Assembly: GCA_945862025.1 (NCBI GenBank) | Contig: CAMAWU010000006.1 | Coordinates: forward strand, 1-48,784 | DNA: 48,784 nt | Source of the DNA: Ferrithrix thermotolerans DSM 19514 | GTDB lineage: Bacteria; Actinomycetota; Acidimicrobiia; Acidimicrobiales; Ilumatobacteraceae | Direction of reading: 5' to 3' | Part shown: positions 1 through 9,962 of the stretch, in pieces | How positions within the stretch are numbered: position 1 is the stretch's first letter | Layout: the number at the start of each line of letters is the position of its first letter | The notes under the pieces: model-generated | Database searches by the model: none | What the model saw: only the letters and a program-made list of their open reading frames with translations | Told to the model about the DNA's origin: nothing | Made by a program: the position numbers and the translations under genes

Positions 1-290
1 ATACCTGCCAAAGTTGCAGCGTGTTGACCGAAATTGCGCGACAACCATACGGGACGAATCCAATCATATTGATAACTCAAATTTTTAATTACTTCAGCCG
101 AGTTATCGGGCCCAAAATCATGAACCAGCAAGACTTCGCCTACAACATATTTCAACCCAGAACCAGTAACGGATGGCTCTATATAATCAGTGAGTTCGTT
201 GACTAATTTGGTTATGGTTTTTTCGCCTTGATACACGGGTACGACGACCGAAATAGTCGCAATATATTGATCGCTAGGTTGCGGCTCCAT
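1..290 (-). CDS. GT2 family glycosyltransferase, 5' part only (gene runs off the left edge)
   Basis: Reading the minus strand from ATG at 290 gives 96 open codons to the window edge. The N-terminus has the GT-A nucleotide-sugar-binding strand SVVVPVYQGEKTI. It is followed by EVLLVHDFGPDNSAEVI, where DFGPDN matches the usual D-x-S-x-D region with the Ser replaced by Gly. It ends with WLSRNFGQHAATLAG, typical of ArnC/dolichyl-phosphate-mannose-synthase-like GT2 enzymes, which move a sugar from a nucleotide carrier to a lipid or polysaccharide at the membrane. The C-terminal half and any membrane segments are outside the window. An in-frame TTG lies upstream, so the start is moderately certain. 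Substrate cannot be told. Confidence 0.75.
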   Translation of the reverse strand, partial: MEPQPSDQYIATISVVVPVYQGEKTITKLVNELTDYIEPSVTGSGLKYVVGEVLLVHDFGPDNSAEVIKNLSYQYDWIRPVWLSRNFGQHAATLAG

Positions 291-353
291 TGAGAATAAT
301 CTTAACTGCAATGATGATTCAGAAACCCGCCCAGCGTAATAGCGTGGTTCTAA

Positions 354-1568
354 ATGACTAGCGACAATCTTGGAATCGACTTAGACGCAATTCGTGCGGC
401 TCGCGAGGTTGGGCGTTCGGTTGTTGAGCACACACCAGTAACACCTTCAGCATATTTATCTCAACAATTTGGCGGAAAAATTATCTTGAAGGCAGAAAAT
501 TTGCAACGAACTGGAGCTTTCAAAATTCGTGGAGCAATTAATAAATTACATCAACTTGGAGATCTTGCAAAAAACGGCGTTGTTGCGGGAAGTGCTGGTA
601 ACCACGCTCAAGGACTCGCATTTGCCGCAAATCATTTCGGTGTTAAATCTGAAATATTCATTCCACTTGGTGCATCGCTTTCAAAAGTTAATGCTTGCAA
701 AGGTTACGGCGGAATAGTTCTAGATGGCGGCGAGAGTGTTGACACGGCAGTTGCTGCTGCAAAAGCAAGGGCACTTGAAACAAATATGGCATTTTGTCAT
801 CCGTATGACGATGTAGACGTGGTCGCAGGTCAAGGCACACTTGGCCTTGAGTTGCTAGAAGATATTCCAGACCTTGCACAAGTGATAATTCCACTAGGTG
901 GTGGTGGATTGCTTTCTGGCGTGGCGCTGGCGATTAAGCAACAACGCCCTGATGTGCGAATTATTGGTGTGCAAGTTTCGTCGTGCGCTCCATATATTTA
1001 TGGCACCGCCCCGAGTGGCGCTGTGCCAACTCTTGCCGATGGTATCGCTGTTAAACAACCTGGCGAGGTGACCCGACCATTGATTGAAACTTGGGTGGAT
1101 GAACTTGTTGATGTCGACGAAGACAGCGTTGCCGACGCAATGATGATTTTGCTTGAGCGATCAAAAATGTATGTTGAGGGTGGAGGCGCAGTAGGTGTTT
1201 CAGCGCTTCTCGCTTTGCGCGTCAAGCCTGCCAAGAAAGGTTCGACATGTGTTGTGCTGTCTGGTGGCAATGTGGATATGGGCTTGATTCCAAACTTGAT
1301 ACGTCGGCACGAAACTAAGGCTGGGCGTCGAGCACTTCTATTTGTTCGGGTTCCAGATCGACCGGGCGCTCTTGCAAATTTTTTGGATGTGATTGCTAAA
1401 TCAGGGGCCAACCTCATAGAAGTAAGTCATGTTCGCGAAGGCTTAAATCTGCGCGTCCGCGAAACAGGTGTGCAGGTAGTGCTCGAAGTTCGAGGGCTAG
1501 ACCACACGACTGAAATTATTTCAGCGGCAAAGACAGCTGGGTTCGACGTTTCTCAAGTTACAAATTAA
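354..1568 (+). CDS. ilvA: threonine ammonia-lyase (threonine dehydratase)
   Basis: PLP-dependent deamination of threonine to 2-oxobutanoate, the first step toward isoleucine. The 404-residue protein has a fold-type II PLP domain: the Schiff-base lysine is K57 in TGAFKIRGA, the substrate loop is SAGNHAQG (about 80-87), and the phosphate-binding glycine loop is LGGGGLLSG (about 181-189). One C-terminal ACT-type domain starts near residue 325 (FVRVPDRPGALANFLDVI). This is the shorter one-ACT form common in Actinomycetota rather than the E. coli IlvA of about 510 residues, so allosteric control may differ. It could also be catabolic (TdcB-like); sequence alone does not decide. The next gene begins 5 nt after the stop, suggesting co-transcription. 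Confidence 0.9.
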   Translation: MTSDNLGIDLDAIRAAREVGRSVVEHTPVTPSAYLSQQFGGKIILKAENLQRTGAFKIRGAINKLHQLGDLAKNGVVAGSAGNHAQGLAFAANHFGVKSEIFIPLGASLSKVNACKGYGGIVLDGGESVDTAVAAAKARALETNMAFCHPYDDVDVVAGQGTLGLELLEDIPDLAQVIIPLGGGGLLSGVALAIKQQRPDVRIIGVQVSSCAPYIYGTAPSGAVPTLADGIAVKQPGEVTRPLIETWVDELVDVDEDSVADAMMILLERSKMYVEGGGAVGVSALLALRVKPAKKGSTCVVLSGGNVDMGLIPNLIRRHETKAGRRALLFVRVPDRPGALANFLDVIAKSGANLIEVSHVREGLNLRVRETGVQVVLEVRGLDHTTEIISAAKTAGFDVSQVTN

Positions 1569-1573
1569 GTGCG

Positions 1574-2284
1574 ATGACACCGATTATTTTACTACCAGGA
1601 AAATTAACAACCGAATCTAAAGGTGTTCGAGGTGATTCGTATTCAACAGGCAGGCTTTACAGCGAAGCGATCGCTAGTGCCGGGGGCGTTGCCTTGCAGG
1701 TTCCCCCTGTGGCGCAAAGTATCAATTCGGCAAACGATCTTGTTGCGCGGTGTGACGGCGTGTTAATTCAAGGTGGCGGCGACATTGACCCGAAACTTTA
1801 CGGTGAGAAACAACAAAGCAATAAAATTTACGGCATCGTCAAACAGCATGACGAACTTGAAATTGCAATAGTTAATGCGGCAATTCAGCAAAACAAGCCA
1901 GTACTTGCGATTTGCCGTGGCATGCAGATTCTTAATGTCGCTCTAGGCGGAACCTTGTATCAAGATCTGGGCGAGGTGCTTGAAGATGGCGAAGCACATT
2001 GGAATACCTATCACGAAATTTTGCTAACCGCTAACAGCCGAGTTGCTCTAGCGATGAGCACAACTTCGCCAAACAGATCGCATTCATTCCACCATCAGGC
2101 ACTTAATAAAATTGCCGATGATTTGGTAGTTACAGGTCGAGCCCTCGATGGCACGGTCGAGGCTGTTGAACATAAATCAGCAAAATGGATTGTTGGCGTG
2201 CAATGGCATCCGGAAGACGACGCTGCTACCGAACTCGAACAGCAAAACTTATTTGTATCTTTTGTGAAGGCTGCTAAGAACTAG
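1574..2284 (+). CDS. peptidase C26 / gamma-glutamyl-GABA hydrolase-like class-I amidotransferase
   Basis: A 236-residue protein of the class-I glutamine-amidotransferase fold. It has the GGGDIDPKLYGE stretch (about 67-78), the nucleophile elbow AICRGMQILN with catalytic Cys114, a histidine-rich SHSFHHQAL segment, and the His-Glu pair in VQWHPED near residue 210. These are hallmarks of the PuuD/peptidase C26 family, which hydrolyses gamma-glutamyl amides. The real substrate is unknown; no polyamine catabolism genes are nearby. It starts 5 nt after threonine ammonia-lyase and its 3' end faces nuoN across an AT-rich inverted repeat. Confidence 0.85.
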   Translation: MTPIILLPGKLTTESKGVRGDSYSTGRLYSEAIASAGGVALQVPPVAQSINSANDLVARCDGVLIQGGGDIDPKLYGEKQQSNKIYGIVKQHDELEIAIVNAAIQQNKPVLAICRGMQILNVALGGTLYQDLGEVLEDGEAHWNTYHEILLTANSRVALAMSTTSPNRSHSFHHQALNKIADDLVVTGRALDGTVEAVEHKSAKWIVGVQWHPEDDAATELEQQNLFVSFVKAAKN

Positions 2285-2295
2285 TTGCCAGTAAC

Positions 2296-2321
2296 AAAAT
2301 AATTTGCTAATAAATTATTTT
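2296..2321. terminator. AT-only inverted repeat between convergent genes, probable bidirectional terminator
   Basis: A perfect 10-bp stem (2296-2305 with 2312-2321) encloses a 6-nt loop between the stop of the C26 peptidase and the stop of nuoN. Both arms are A/T only, so the stem is weak. Its position at the end of two converging units, including the whole respiratory operon, fits transcription termination. This is inference from structure and place. Confidence 0.4.
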
Positions 2322-3829
2322 GAAGCGAGCTGAGAGAGATTTGAAGTTAAGTCAAGTAGCAGGTTTGGAAGAATGCCGATTACTAAAGTTGTTAAAACTG
2401 CAATTGCGATTGAAATTGCAGAGAACGAAGAGACCTTGAACGGCTCGGTTGTCGTGGCCTCGCTCGACCACATGCTGACCATGATTCGCAAATAAACGAA
2501 CGCTGCGATCACGGCGCAAACCATCGCAATCACGGCGAGTTCATAGCTGCCTACGGCAACTGCGGCTTGGATTATTCCGAACTTGGCAACAAAACCACTC
2601 GTCAATGGCACACCGGCTTGGGCCAGCAACAACACCGTCATCGCAAGCGCAAGTAATGGTTTGCGTTTTCCGAGACTCTTGAACGCATCAAGAGAAGTCG
2701 CTCCATCATTTGTGTTTTGAGCAACAACTGTGACGACACTAAATGTGCCGACGACTAGCGCAGCGTATAACGCAACATAAACCCCGATCGCGATCAGCCC
2801 ATCTCCGACATCGGGCGATGATCGATGCGAAGAAACTTCTAGACCCACAAGGATAAAACCAGCATGACTGATAGACGAATACGCGAGCATTCGCTTGACA
2901 TCTACTTGGATAATCGCCACTACTGATCCAACAATAAGTGTCAGCGCAGACAACACAAGCACGACTGGTCCCCAATCGTCGGCTCGTGATGGAAATGCAG
3001 TTACAAATACGCGGACGAGTGCAACTAGTGCGGCGACTTTTCCGACGGAGGCCATAAATGCTGTAACTGGTGTTGGCGAACCTTGATAAACATCGGGGGT
3101 CCATGCTTGAAACGGCACAAGTGAAACTTTGAAACCAAACCCGATGAGCATCAGACCGACACCAACAAGAAGCAAAGTGTCGTTGCGCGGAACAGTTATA
3201 TAAGAATTCAAAGCAAGATTTATATCAACCAAACGAGTTGACCCCGTTGTTCCGTAGGTGAGAGCGACTCCATATAAAAAGAAAGCCGAGGCAAAACCAC
3301 CAAGAATAAAATATTTCAATCCTGCCTCTTGACTCTGAGTGCGTTTTCGATTGCTGGCTGCAAGCAAATAAAGCGAAAGGCTAAGAGTTTCTAATCCGAG
3401 GAATAAAACTACCAAATCATTAGACGCTGCCATCACAATGCCGCCAATGGCTGCCGTCAAATAAAGTGCGTATATCTCTGGCGAGTCAGCATTCTCGCTG
3501 GCGAGGTAGTCACTTGTCACGAGACTGACTAAAACCACTGCCGAACAAATCGCTATTGAAGCAAGCACGGCGAACTGATCAAGTGCAAGTGCACTACCAA
3601 CAAGAAGTTTCGGACCAGAACTAGAAATATCTCGCCACAAGAAAACTGACAGCGCGATCGCGATCAATGCAATTACCGCGCTGGCTAATCCATAACCGCC
3701 ACGTCGCCACTGTGGTGTTAATGAACCGACGAGCAGTAATAGCAGTGCCCCACAGAGCAAAACAACTATTGGCGAAACCGAGAACCAGTCAATTGCTGGT
3801 CCGACAAATGTTGCTACTTCATCGTTCAC
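2315..3829 (-). CDS. nuoN: NADH-quinone oxidoreductase subunit N
   Basis: A 504-residue, highly hydrophobic antiporter-like subunit of the membrane arm of complex I, last in the nuo cluster. Family features include the discontinuous-helix lysine region KVSLVPFQAWTPDVYQGSPTP and the conserved segment IIQVDVKRMLAYSSISHAGFILVG, both used in proton translocation. The start is GTG at 3829, overlapping the nuoM stop as GTGA, which indicates translational coupling. Length is normal for NuoN. Confidence 0.95.
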   Translation of the reverse strand: MNDEVATFVGPAIDWFSVSPIVVLLCGALLLLLVGSLTPQWRRGGYGLASAVIALIAIALSVFLWRDISSSGPKLLVGSALALDQFAVLASIAICSAVVLVSLVTSDYLASENADSPEIYALYLTAAIGGIVMAASNDLVVLFLGLETLSLSLYLLAASNRKRTQSQEAGLKYFILGGFASAFFLYGVALTYGTTGSTRLVDINLALNSYITVPRNDTLLLVGVGLMLIGFGFKVSLVPFQAWTPDVYQGSPTPVTAFMASVGKVAALVALVRVFVTAFPSRADDWGPVVLVLSALTLIVGSVVAIIQVDVKRMLAYSSISHAGFILVGLEVSSHRSSPDVGDGLIAIGVYVALYAALVVGTFSVVTVVAQNTNDGATSLDAFKSLGKRKPLLALAMTVLLLAQAGVPLTSGFVAKFGIIQAAVAVGSYELAVIAMVCAVIAAFVYLRIMVSMWSSEATTTEPFKVSSFSAISIAIAVLTTLVIGILPNLLLDLTSNLSQLASK

Positions 3830-5334
3830 TTAGTTTTTCCTTCTACATGACTAATTAGCGCAGCCACACTTGGTTCAATTCGATCAAGAATTGGCTTTGG
3901 ATAAATACCAGAAACGACGATGATCGCGACAAAGACCGACATCAATAACCCTTCACGAATTGTAATTTCTTTAAAACTTGAATTTGCTTCATCAGGTTCA
4001 CCATGGAATACGCGCTGATATGCCCAGAGCAAATAAAGTGCTGCCAGTACTACTCCGACTGTGGCGACAACTGTCCACCATCGTGCTGGACCAAATGAAC
4101 CAATCAGAATTAAAAACTCACCGACGAACCCGTTGAGCCCTGGCAAACCAACCGATGACAGCATCACAACTGTAAATACGCCGGCAAATATCGGTGCTAC
4201 ATGTTGAATTCCACGAAGCTCTGAGATTTCGCGAGTATGTCGACGCTCATAAATCATGCCAACGAGCAAGAACAACGCTCCAGTTGAGACACCGTGATTT
4301 ACCATTTGCATTACAGCACCAGTGACGGCCTGAGTACTCAATGCGAATGTTCCGAGCACGATGAAACCAAGGTGAGCAACCGATGAATACGCAACGAGTC
4401 TCTTGAGGTCGCGTTGCATCGTTGCAGCAATTGCGCCGTAGATAATTCCGATTACGGCGAGAGTAAAAATTGCTGGTCTTGCCCACATCGCCGCTTTTGG
4501 AAATAAGTAAACTCCGAAACGTAGAAAACCATAAGTGCCCATCTTCAGCAACACACCAGCGAGAATTACTGAGCCACCAGTGGGTGCTTGGGTGTGGGCA
4601 TCAGGTAACCAAGTATGAAATGGAAACAGTGGCACCTTTACTGCAAAGGCGATAGCAAAAGATAAGAACAGCCAGCGACCGGCGGTTCTTGAAAAATTTG
4701 CGCCTTCGGCAATTTTGACAAGATCAAATGTCACAACTCCAAGGTCTCGGTGTGCAAGTACGACTGTCGCAATTATCCCAACGAGCATGAAGGCCGAACC
4801 AGCCATTGTGTACAAAAAGAATTTCAATGCCGCATAAATGCGTTGGTCGTATCCCCAACCAGCGATTAAGAAATACATCGGAACCAAAACAATTTCGAAC
4901 ATCACGAAAAACAGAAACAAGTCGAGAGATAAAAACGAACCCATTACCCCAGCTTGCAACAACAACATCCACGCAAAATAAGAAGTTTCATCGTGATGCG
5001 GGTCAATGCCAACAATTACTAATGGAAATAAAATTCCAGTTAGCACTACCAAGAACAGTGAGATGCCGTCAACGCCGAGGTGCCATGAAATTCCCCACTG
5101 GCTAATCCACTCGTGTTGCGAGACAAATTGAAACCCAGCCTCGCCAGACTTGAAAACACCAAGCAGCCAGAGCGATAATGCCGCAGTTGTAACACTTGAA
5201 ATTAGCGCGCTGAGTTTCATCCACTCTGGTCGAGATTTACCAAGTAGTGCAACAACTATTGATCCAATGACTGGCAAAATCACAAGCATCGTCAGAATCG
5301 GAAAGTTCAGAACTTCGGTATTTGCTGAGATCAC
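3826..5334 (-). CDS. nuoM: NADH-quinone oxidoreductase subunit M
   Basis: Antiporter-like membrane-arm subunit of complex I. Typical motifs include the MFEIVLVPMYFLI helix with its conserved Glu, KVPLFPFHTWLPDAHTQAPT, and MQRDLKRLVAYSSVAHLGFI. An ATG start at 5361 would overlap nuoL by 31 nt. GTG at 5334 is preferred: it overlaps the nuoL TGA as GTGA, like other junctions here, and has a good Shine-Dalgarno sequence GGGGAG at 5347-5342 with a 7-nt spacer. That gives 502 residues, starting just before the first membrane helix. Confidence 0.94.
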   Translation of the reverse strand: MISANTEVLNFPILTMLVILPVIGSIVVALLGKSRPEWMKLSALISSVTTAALSLWLLGVFKSGEAGFQFVSQHEWISQWGISWHLGVDGISLFLVVLTGILFPLVIVGIDPHHDETSYFAWMLLLQAGVMGSFLSLDLFLFFVMFEIVLVPMYFLIAGWGYDQRIYAALKFFLYTMAGSAFMLVGIIATVVLAHRDLGVVTFDLVKIAEGANFSRTAGRWLFLSFAIAFAVKVPLFPFHTWLPDAHTQAPTGGSVILAGVLLKMGTYGFLRFGVYLFPKAAMWARPAIFTLAVIGIIYGAIAATMQRDLKRLVAYSSVAHLGFIVLGTFALSTQAVTGAVMQMVNHGVSTGALFLLVGMIYERRHTREISELRGIQHVAPIFAGVFTVVMLSSVGLPGLNGFVGEFLILIGSFGPARWWTVVATVGVVLAALYLLWAYQRVFHGEPDEANSSFKEITIREGLLMSVFVAIIVVSGIYPKPILDRIEPSVAALISHVEGKTK

Positions 5335-7244
5335 AACAGTGCTCCCCGCAACAAGAACCAAGCTAGAACGACAACGGCGCCAAGACTAATCAATAACGCG
5401 TACGCTCGAACGAATCCATTTTGCGCACGACGCAAAGATCTTGCAACACGCCGAATAACTGATCCGACTCCATTGACGATGCCATCAACGATGTTGGTGT
5501 CGATCCATGCGAGCAAATTAAAACCTGCCGCACCTGGGCCAGCAATAAGCCGACTTGCAGCAGCATCGTAATACCACGCTTGCTCAAGAACTTTGGGCTC
5601 AACCACTTTTAACCAAGACTTTGCATAAACAGCAACCGACGCCGCGATTCCAACTATTGCAACCACGATCGCCACAACTAGCAATAAATATTTATTTTGA
5701 TATGCCCAAGTCTCGTGAATGTGCGCCTCAGATTCTTCAACTACAGGTGCGAGCCAGCGCTCAAGAAAATTGAAGTTCTTACCAAACGGCAATTGCATTG
5801 CACCACCGACTATTGACAGCAACGATAAAACTAAAAGTGGCGCCAACATCACTTTTGGGCTCTCATGCGGAGTGATGTCGCCGTGCGCACCGTGTTCGGC
5901 GCTGTGATCGTTCCAATTTGCTTTGCCGTAAAAAACCATGATCACTTGGCGAGTCATGTAGAAAGCTGTGAGCAGTGCAGTTATTAATCCAACTACATAA
6001 AGACCACGGTTGTTGGCATAAACATAGAGCAAAATCTCATCCTTCGACCAGAAGCCAGCAAACGGTGGCACGCCGGCGATTGCTAACCAACCAATAATAA
6101 AAGTGAATGCTGTAACCGGCATCACCTTGCGCAATGCACCCATCCGACGCATGTCTTGCTCGTGATGCATGCCGTGAATTACAGAACCTGAACCGAGAAA
6201 CAGCAACGCTTTGAAGAATGCGTGAGTCACCATGTGAAAAATTGCAGCAACATAGGCACCTGATCCGACTGCTAAAAACATGTATCCCAATTGTGAAACG
6301 GTGCTATACGCAAGAACTTTTTTTATGTCGTTTTGTGCAACGGCGACTGTTGCTGCGTACAACGCAGTGGCTGCACCAACCACAGCAATCACTGTCGGCG
6401 CCCACTCGTATGACGCGTGCAAAATTGGACTCATTCGAGTCATCAAGAACACGCCTGATGTAACCATCGTTGCTGCGTGGATTAATGCCGAAACTGGTGT
6501 TGGTCCTTCCATTGCATCTGGCAGCCAAAGATAAAGCGGAAGCTGAGCGCTCTTGCCACATGCGCCAACGAACAACAACAACCCGATTGCTGTTGCCGTA
6601 ACTGGAGCAAGTGCGCCACTATGCGCAGATTCATTTATTGCCCCGTATGACAGCGTGCCCAGACTTTGGAAAGCAAGAAACATTGCGGTCATCACACCAA
6701 AGTCGCCGATGCGATTCGTTACGAACGCCTTCTTGCCAGCGACTGCCGCACTGTTGCGGGTATGCCAGAACGAAATTAAAAAATAGCTACACGCACCGAC
6801 ACCTTCCCAACCTAAGAACGTGACGAGTAAGTTCTCGCCAAGCACGAGAATCAACATGCTGAACACGAACAGATTCAAATACAAAAAGAACTTTGAGAAT
6901 TTAGTGTCACCATGCATATAACCAATTGCATAGAGATGAATCAAAGTTGAGATTCCTGTAACGAATAGTGCCATCACAATGCTGAGTGGGTCGGCCAGCA
7001 CTGCAAGGTCAACTTGTAGCGCGCCAACACGAATCCAAGAAAACAGATTAACAATGTGGCTGCGTTCTTCTGCAGGAAGACCCAGCATTTCAAAGTATGC
7101 GAGAACTGTGATTAGAAATGATGTAGCAGTAGCAGTGGTCGCGACCCATCCTGCGCGGGGGTCACCTAGTTTTCGACCAAAAACTAGATTGATCATCGCC
7201 CCAGCAAGTGGCAATACTGGTATCAACCAAATCAAGTCGAGCAC
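5331..7244 (-). CDS. nuoL: NADH-quinone oxidoreductase subunit L
   Basis: A 637-residue distal membrane-arm subunit of complex I. Motifs include GWEGVGACSYFLI, KSAQLPLYLWLPDAMEGPTPVSALIHAATMV with its conserved lysine and histidine, and VAQNDIKKVLAYSTVSQLGYM. A long C-terminal part would hold the lateral amphipathic helix seen in NuoL. The start is GTG at 7244, two bases after the nuoK stop; an ATG at 7246 is out of frame. The charged loop with several His residues (WNDHSAEHGAHGD) is common in actinobacterial NuoL. Confidence 0.96.
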   Translation of the reverse strand: MLDLIWLIPVLPLAGAMINLVFGRKLGDPRAGWVATTATATSFLITVLAYFEMLGLPAEERSHIVNLFSWIRVGALQVDLAVLADPLSIVMALFVTGISTLIHLYAIGYMHGDTKFSKFFLYLNLFVFSMLILVLGENLLVTFLGWEGVGACSYFLISFWHTRNSAAVAGKKAFVTNRIGDFGVMTAMFLAFQSLGTLSYGAINESAHSGALAPVTATAIGLLLFVGACGKSAQLPLYLWLPDAMEGPTPVSALIHAATMVTSGVFLMTRMSPILHASYEWAPTVIAVVGAATALYAATVAVAQNDIKKVLAYSTVSQLGYMFLAVGSGAYVAAIFHMVTHAFFKALLFLGSGSVIHGMHHEQDMRRMGALRKVMPVTAFTFIIGWLAIAGVPPFAGFWSKDEILLYVYANNRGLYVVGLITALLTAFYMTRQVIMVFYGKANWNDHSAEHGAHGDITPHESPKVMLAPLLVLSLLSIVGGAMQLPFGKNFNFLERWLAPVVEESEAHIHETWAYQNKYLLLVVAIVVAIVGIAASVAVYAKSWLKVVEPKVLEQAWYYDAAASRLIAGPGAAGFNLLAWIDTNIVDGIVNGVGSVIRRVARSLRRAQNGFVRAYALLISLGAVVVLAWFLLRGALL

Positions 7245-7246
7245 AT

Positions 7247-7567
7247 TTAACCGTTCAGTTCGATGAGATCGTCGGCAGTTACAGAACTTCGATTTCGCAT
7301 AATTGCAACAATGATGCCAAGGCCAACTACAACTTCGGCAGCAGCCACAACCATTACGAAAAATACGATTGTCTGTCCATTGATATCGTTAAGTTCTCGG
7401 GCCAAAGTGACGAAGCTCAAATTCACTGCGTTGAGCATCAACTCAATACACATAAACATCACAAGTGGATTGCGACGAACAAGTACGCCAAATGTTCCGA
7501 TGCCAAAAAGTATCGCGCTAAGCACGAGATACCAAGTGGCAGTTGGCACCAACAATGCAGCGATCAC
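7247..7567 (-). CDS. nuoK: NADH-quinone oxidoreductase subunit K
   Basis: A 106-residue, three-helix membrane subunit of complex I. It carries the conserved glutamates of the proton path in [14 protein letters not shown] and [12 protein letters not shown]. The start is GTG at 7567, overlapping the nuoJ stop as GTGA. Length is normal for the family. Confidence 0.95.
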   Translation of the reverse strand: MIAALLVPTATWYLVLSAILFGIGTFGVLVRRNPLVMFMCIELMLNAVNLSFVTLARELNDINGQTIVFFVMVVAAAEVVVGLGIIVAIMRNRSSVTADDLIELNG

Positions 7568-8112
7568 TTTGAAGTTTCCACTTCGACTGATTTAATTCGT
7601 CGAGAAAGGAGAACGGTACCCACAACAGCTACAACCAACAGCACTGAAGTGACTTCAAATGCAACTACATAATCAGAAAAAATAGATTCGGCGAGTTGTG
7701 TTGTATTGGCATCTGTGCCTGTACTTAAATCTGGAACAATTATACCTTCGCCTCGTTCATGTAGCGCACCACTGCCGGTGGTGAACGCAGCGACAAGAAT
7801 TCCGATTAGACCAAGACTGACGATTACCGCAAGCGGTCGTTGCGCTGTAAGCGGCTCGGTCCGAAGATTCTCAACACGGTCAACGCCGAGCAACATGATC
7901 ACAAACAAAAACAACACGACGATTGCTCCTGCATAAACAATCACCTGAACTGCGGCCAGAAAGTGTGCATCTTGGGCTACAAACAAAACCGCTACCCCGA
8001 ACAACGTCAGGACAAGACTTAATGCTGCGTGCACGGGATGACTGCGGGTTATTACTCCAACTGCACCGACAAGAATCATTAGCGCGGCACAACCAAAAAC
8101 AAAAAATTCCAT
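7564..8112 (-). CDS. nuoJ: NADH-quinone oxidoreductase subunit J
   Basis: A 182-residue membrane subunit of complex I. It has the NuoJ signature [20 protein letters not shown] and [21 protein letters not shown], the pi-bulge helix involved in coupling. ATG at 8112 directly follows the nuoI stop. A polar stretch of about 40 residues (about 115-150) precedes the last membrane helix. Confidence 0.94.
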   Translation of the reverse strand: MEFFVFGCAALMILVGAVGVITRSHPVHAALSLVLTLFGVAVLFVAQDAHFLAAVQVIVYAGAIVVLFLFVIMLLGVDRVENLRTEPLTAQRPLAVIVSLGLIGILVAAFTTGSGALHERGEGIIVPDLSTGTDANTTQLAESIFSDYVVAFEVTSVLLVVAVVGTVLLSRRIKSVEVETSK

Positions 8113-8745
8113 CTATTCGCTCTTATCTTCTGCGGGACGCACGCCGTGACCTAGTTCGCCACTCCATGACACGACACCAACAAAGTTTGCATCTCCTGAT
8201 GCTGCTGTCGCCCGCATCCAACCCGACGTGTTCTGATCTTCACCTTCGCGCCAATCCTCCCAAGCAAGTTGCTGCGGTTTGCCTGCATTGTCAACAAGAA
8301 GTTCATCTTTTGTATAGATCGCGTCTTTGCGATTTGTAAATGAAAACTCAAACATTTTAGTTTCGGTGATTGCTTCTGTCGGACACGCCTCAACGCACAG
8401 GTCACAGTGAATACATCGCAAGTAGTTGATTTCGTAAATCCAACCGAATCGTTCGCCTGGTGATGTCGGGTTAGTTGGATTGTTGTCGGCGCCACGAACG
8501 TGGATACATTTTGCTGGACACACCGCGGCGCACAATTCGCATCCGATGCATTTTTCCATTCCGTCTTCGTAACGATTGAGAACATGTCGACCATGCATTC
8601 GTTCTGGCTTGTCTAACTTCTCGTCCATTTTGACGGCACGCTTCTTATTTCGGCGAAATACACGACCACCTGAGTATTGGGTCGTGACACGATTTTTTTC
8701 TCCGCGTTGACGAAGCGTAACTATAAATCCACCGAGGTAGCCCAT
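8113..8745 (-). CDS. nuoI: NADH-quinone oxidoreductase subunit I
   Basis: A 210-residue iron-sulfur subunit joining the peripheral and membrane arms of complex I. Two [4Fe-4S] motifs, [15 protein letters not shown] and [12 protein letters not shown], bind clusters N6a and N6b. The N-terminal amphipathic part and [12 protein letters not shown] are typical. The C-terminus is longer than in E. coli, as often seen in Actinomycetota. The start overlaps the nuoH stop by one base. Confidence 0.95.
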   Translation of the reverse strand: MGYLGGFIVTLRQRGEKNRVTTQYSGGRVFRRNKKRAVKMDEKLDKPERMHGRHVLNRYEDGMEKCIGCELCAAVCPAKCIHVRGADNNPTNPTSPGERFGWIYEINYLRCIHCDLCVEACPTEAITETKMFEFSFTNRKDAIYTKDELLVDNAGKPQQLAWEDWREGEDQNTSGWMRATAASGDANFVGVVSWSGELGHGVRPAEDKSE

Positions 8746-9962
8746 TAGAACATTGATCCTTGAATCTCACGCTCTCGCGCGCTCTTTGAAAATGCTGCTT
8801 GCAAAAGTAAATAACAGGCCACCATCACAACTACCGAAGAGCCTGTCACTATGAAGATGTTCCAATCGTTTTGGCGAGCTAGGCGTTGTGAAGCCAAAAG
8901 CATGAACCATCCAAGTGATCCAGGAATAAGAACTTTCCATCCAAGATCCATAAGTTGGTCATATCTCAAACGAGGAAGAGTTGCTCGGAACCAAATATAG
9001 ATATATAAAAACACGAGAACTTTGGCTAAAAGCCAGAAAGTACCCTCAAGTGCATTTGGAAGCAATGGAATATCAAATACGAAATTACCAAAAGCAATAG
9101 GCTGCGGTCCACCAAAAAATAGTGTGACAATCAGTGCCGACATCGTGACTGTGTTCATGAATTCCGCAAGATAGAACAGTGCAAACCGAATTGATGAATA
9201 TTCAGTATTAAAGCCACCGACAAGTTCTTGTTCTGCCTCAACTAAGTCAAATGGTGGGCGATTTAACTCGGCAGTTGCTGCGATCAGGAAAATAATAAAT
9301 GGAATGAAACCGGTTGAGACCACATTCCATTGGGTAATTGTTGTTTGGGATGCAACAATGCCACTTGTTGAAAGCGTGCCAGCGAGCAACAACACCGACG
9401 CAAGAGATAAACCGAGTGCTGCTTCATAACTAACCATTTGTGCTGAAGCGCGCACAGAACCAATCAGCGGATATTTAGATCCACTTGACCAGCCAGCGAG
9501 CATGATGCCGTAAACGGCAATCGACGAAATTGCCAAAGCAAATAAAACACCAATCGGTGGGTCGGCAAGTTGGACCTTAGTTACATGACCGAACCAAGTG
9601 ACTTCACCACCGTTTCCATTGCGAAAGTCGCCACCTAGCGGGATGATTGCAAAGGCCAAAAAGGCCGGCACAAACGACAAGAACGGTGCGAGAGCAAACA
9701 CAAAACGGTCGGAGCGATTTGGAATTAAGTCTTCTTTAAAGAACAACTTGATTCCATCAGCAAGAGTCTGCAGTATTCCGAATGGACCGGTTTTATTTGG
9801 TCCGATTCGATTTTGCATTCCGGCAATCGCTTTGCGCTCAAACCACACCATCAACATCGTGGCCAACAAGCCGACGATGAAAACAACAACAACTTTCAAC
9901 AACACAATCAGCAACGGAGCCCACAGCAAATTGTCGACAAGAAGTTCGTCAAGAGCGATCAT
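8745..9962 (-). CDS. nuoH: NADH-quinone oxidoreductase subunit H
   Basis: A 405-residue membrane subunit that forms the quinone entry chamber of complex I with NuoB and NuoD. Signatures include [37 protein letters not shown] and [25 protein letters not shown]. The overlap with nuoG is ATGA. The quinone is probably menaquinone, judged from the actinobacterial context. Confidence 0.96.
   Translation of the reverse strand: MIALDELLVDNLLWAPLLIVLLKVVVVFIVGLLATMLMVWFERKAIAGMQNRIGPNKTGPFGILQTLADGIKLFFKEDLIPNRSDRFVFALAPFLSFVPAFLAFAIIPLGGDFRNGNGGEVTWFGHVTKVQLADPPIGVLFALAISSIAVYGIMLAGWSSGSKYPLIGSVRASAQMVSYEAALGLSLASVLLLAGTLSTSGIVASQTTITQWNVVSTGFIPFIIFLIAATAELNRPPFDLVEAEQELVGGFNTEYSSIRFALFYLAEFMNTVTMSALIVTLFFGGPQPIAFGNFVFDIPLLPNALEGTFWLLAKVLVFLYIYIWFRATLPRLRYDQLMDLGWKVLIPGSLGWFMLLASQRLARQNDWNIFIVTGSSVVVMVACYLLLQAAFSKSAREREIQGSMF

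Noticed and set aside
21-206. Plus-strand frame of 61 codons at the left edge
   Set aside because: It is the shadow of the minus-strand GT2 gene, whose translation shows clear family motifs.
998-1417. Long minus-strand open frame inside ilvA
   Set aside because: Low-complexity Ser/Thr/Arg composition typical of an antisense shadow; the plus strand carries a conserved enzyme.
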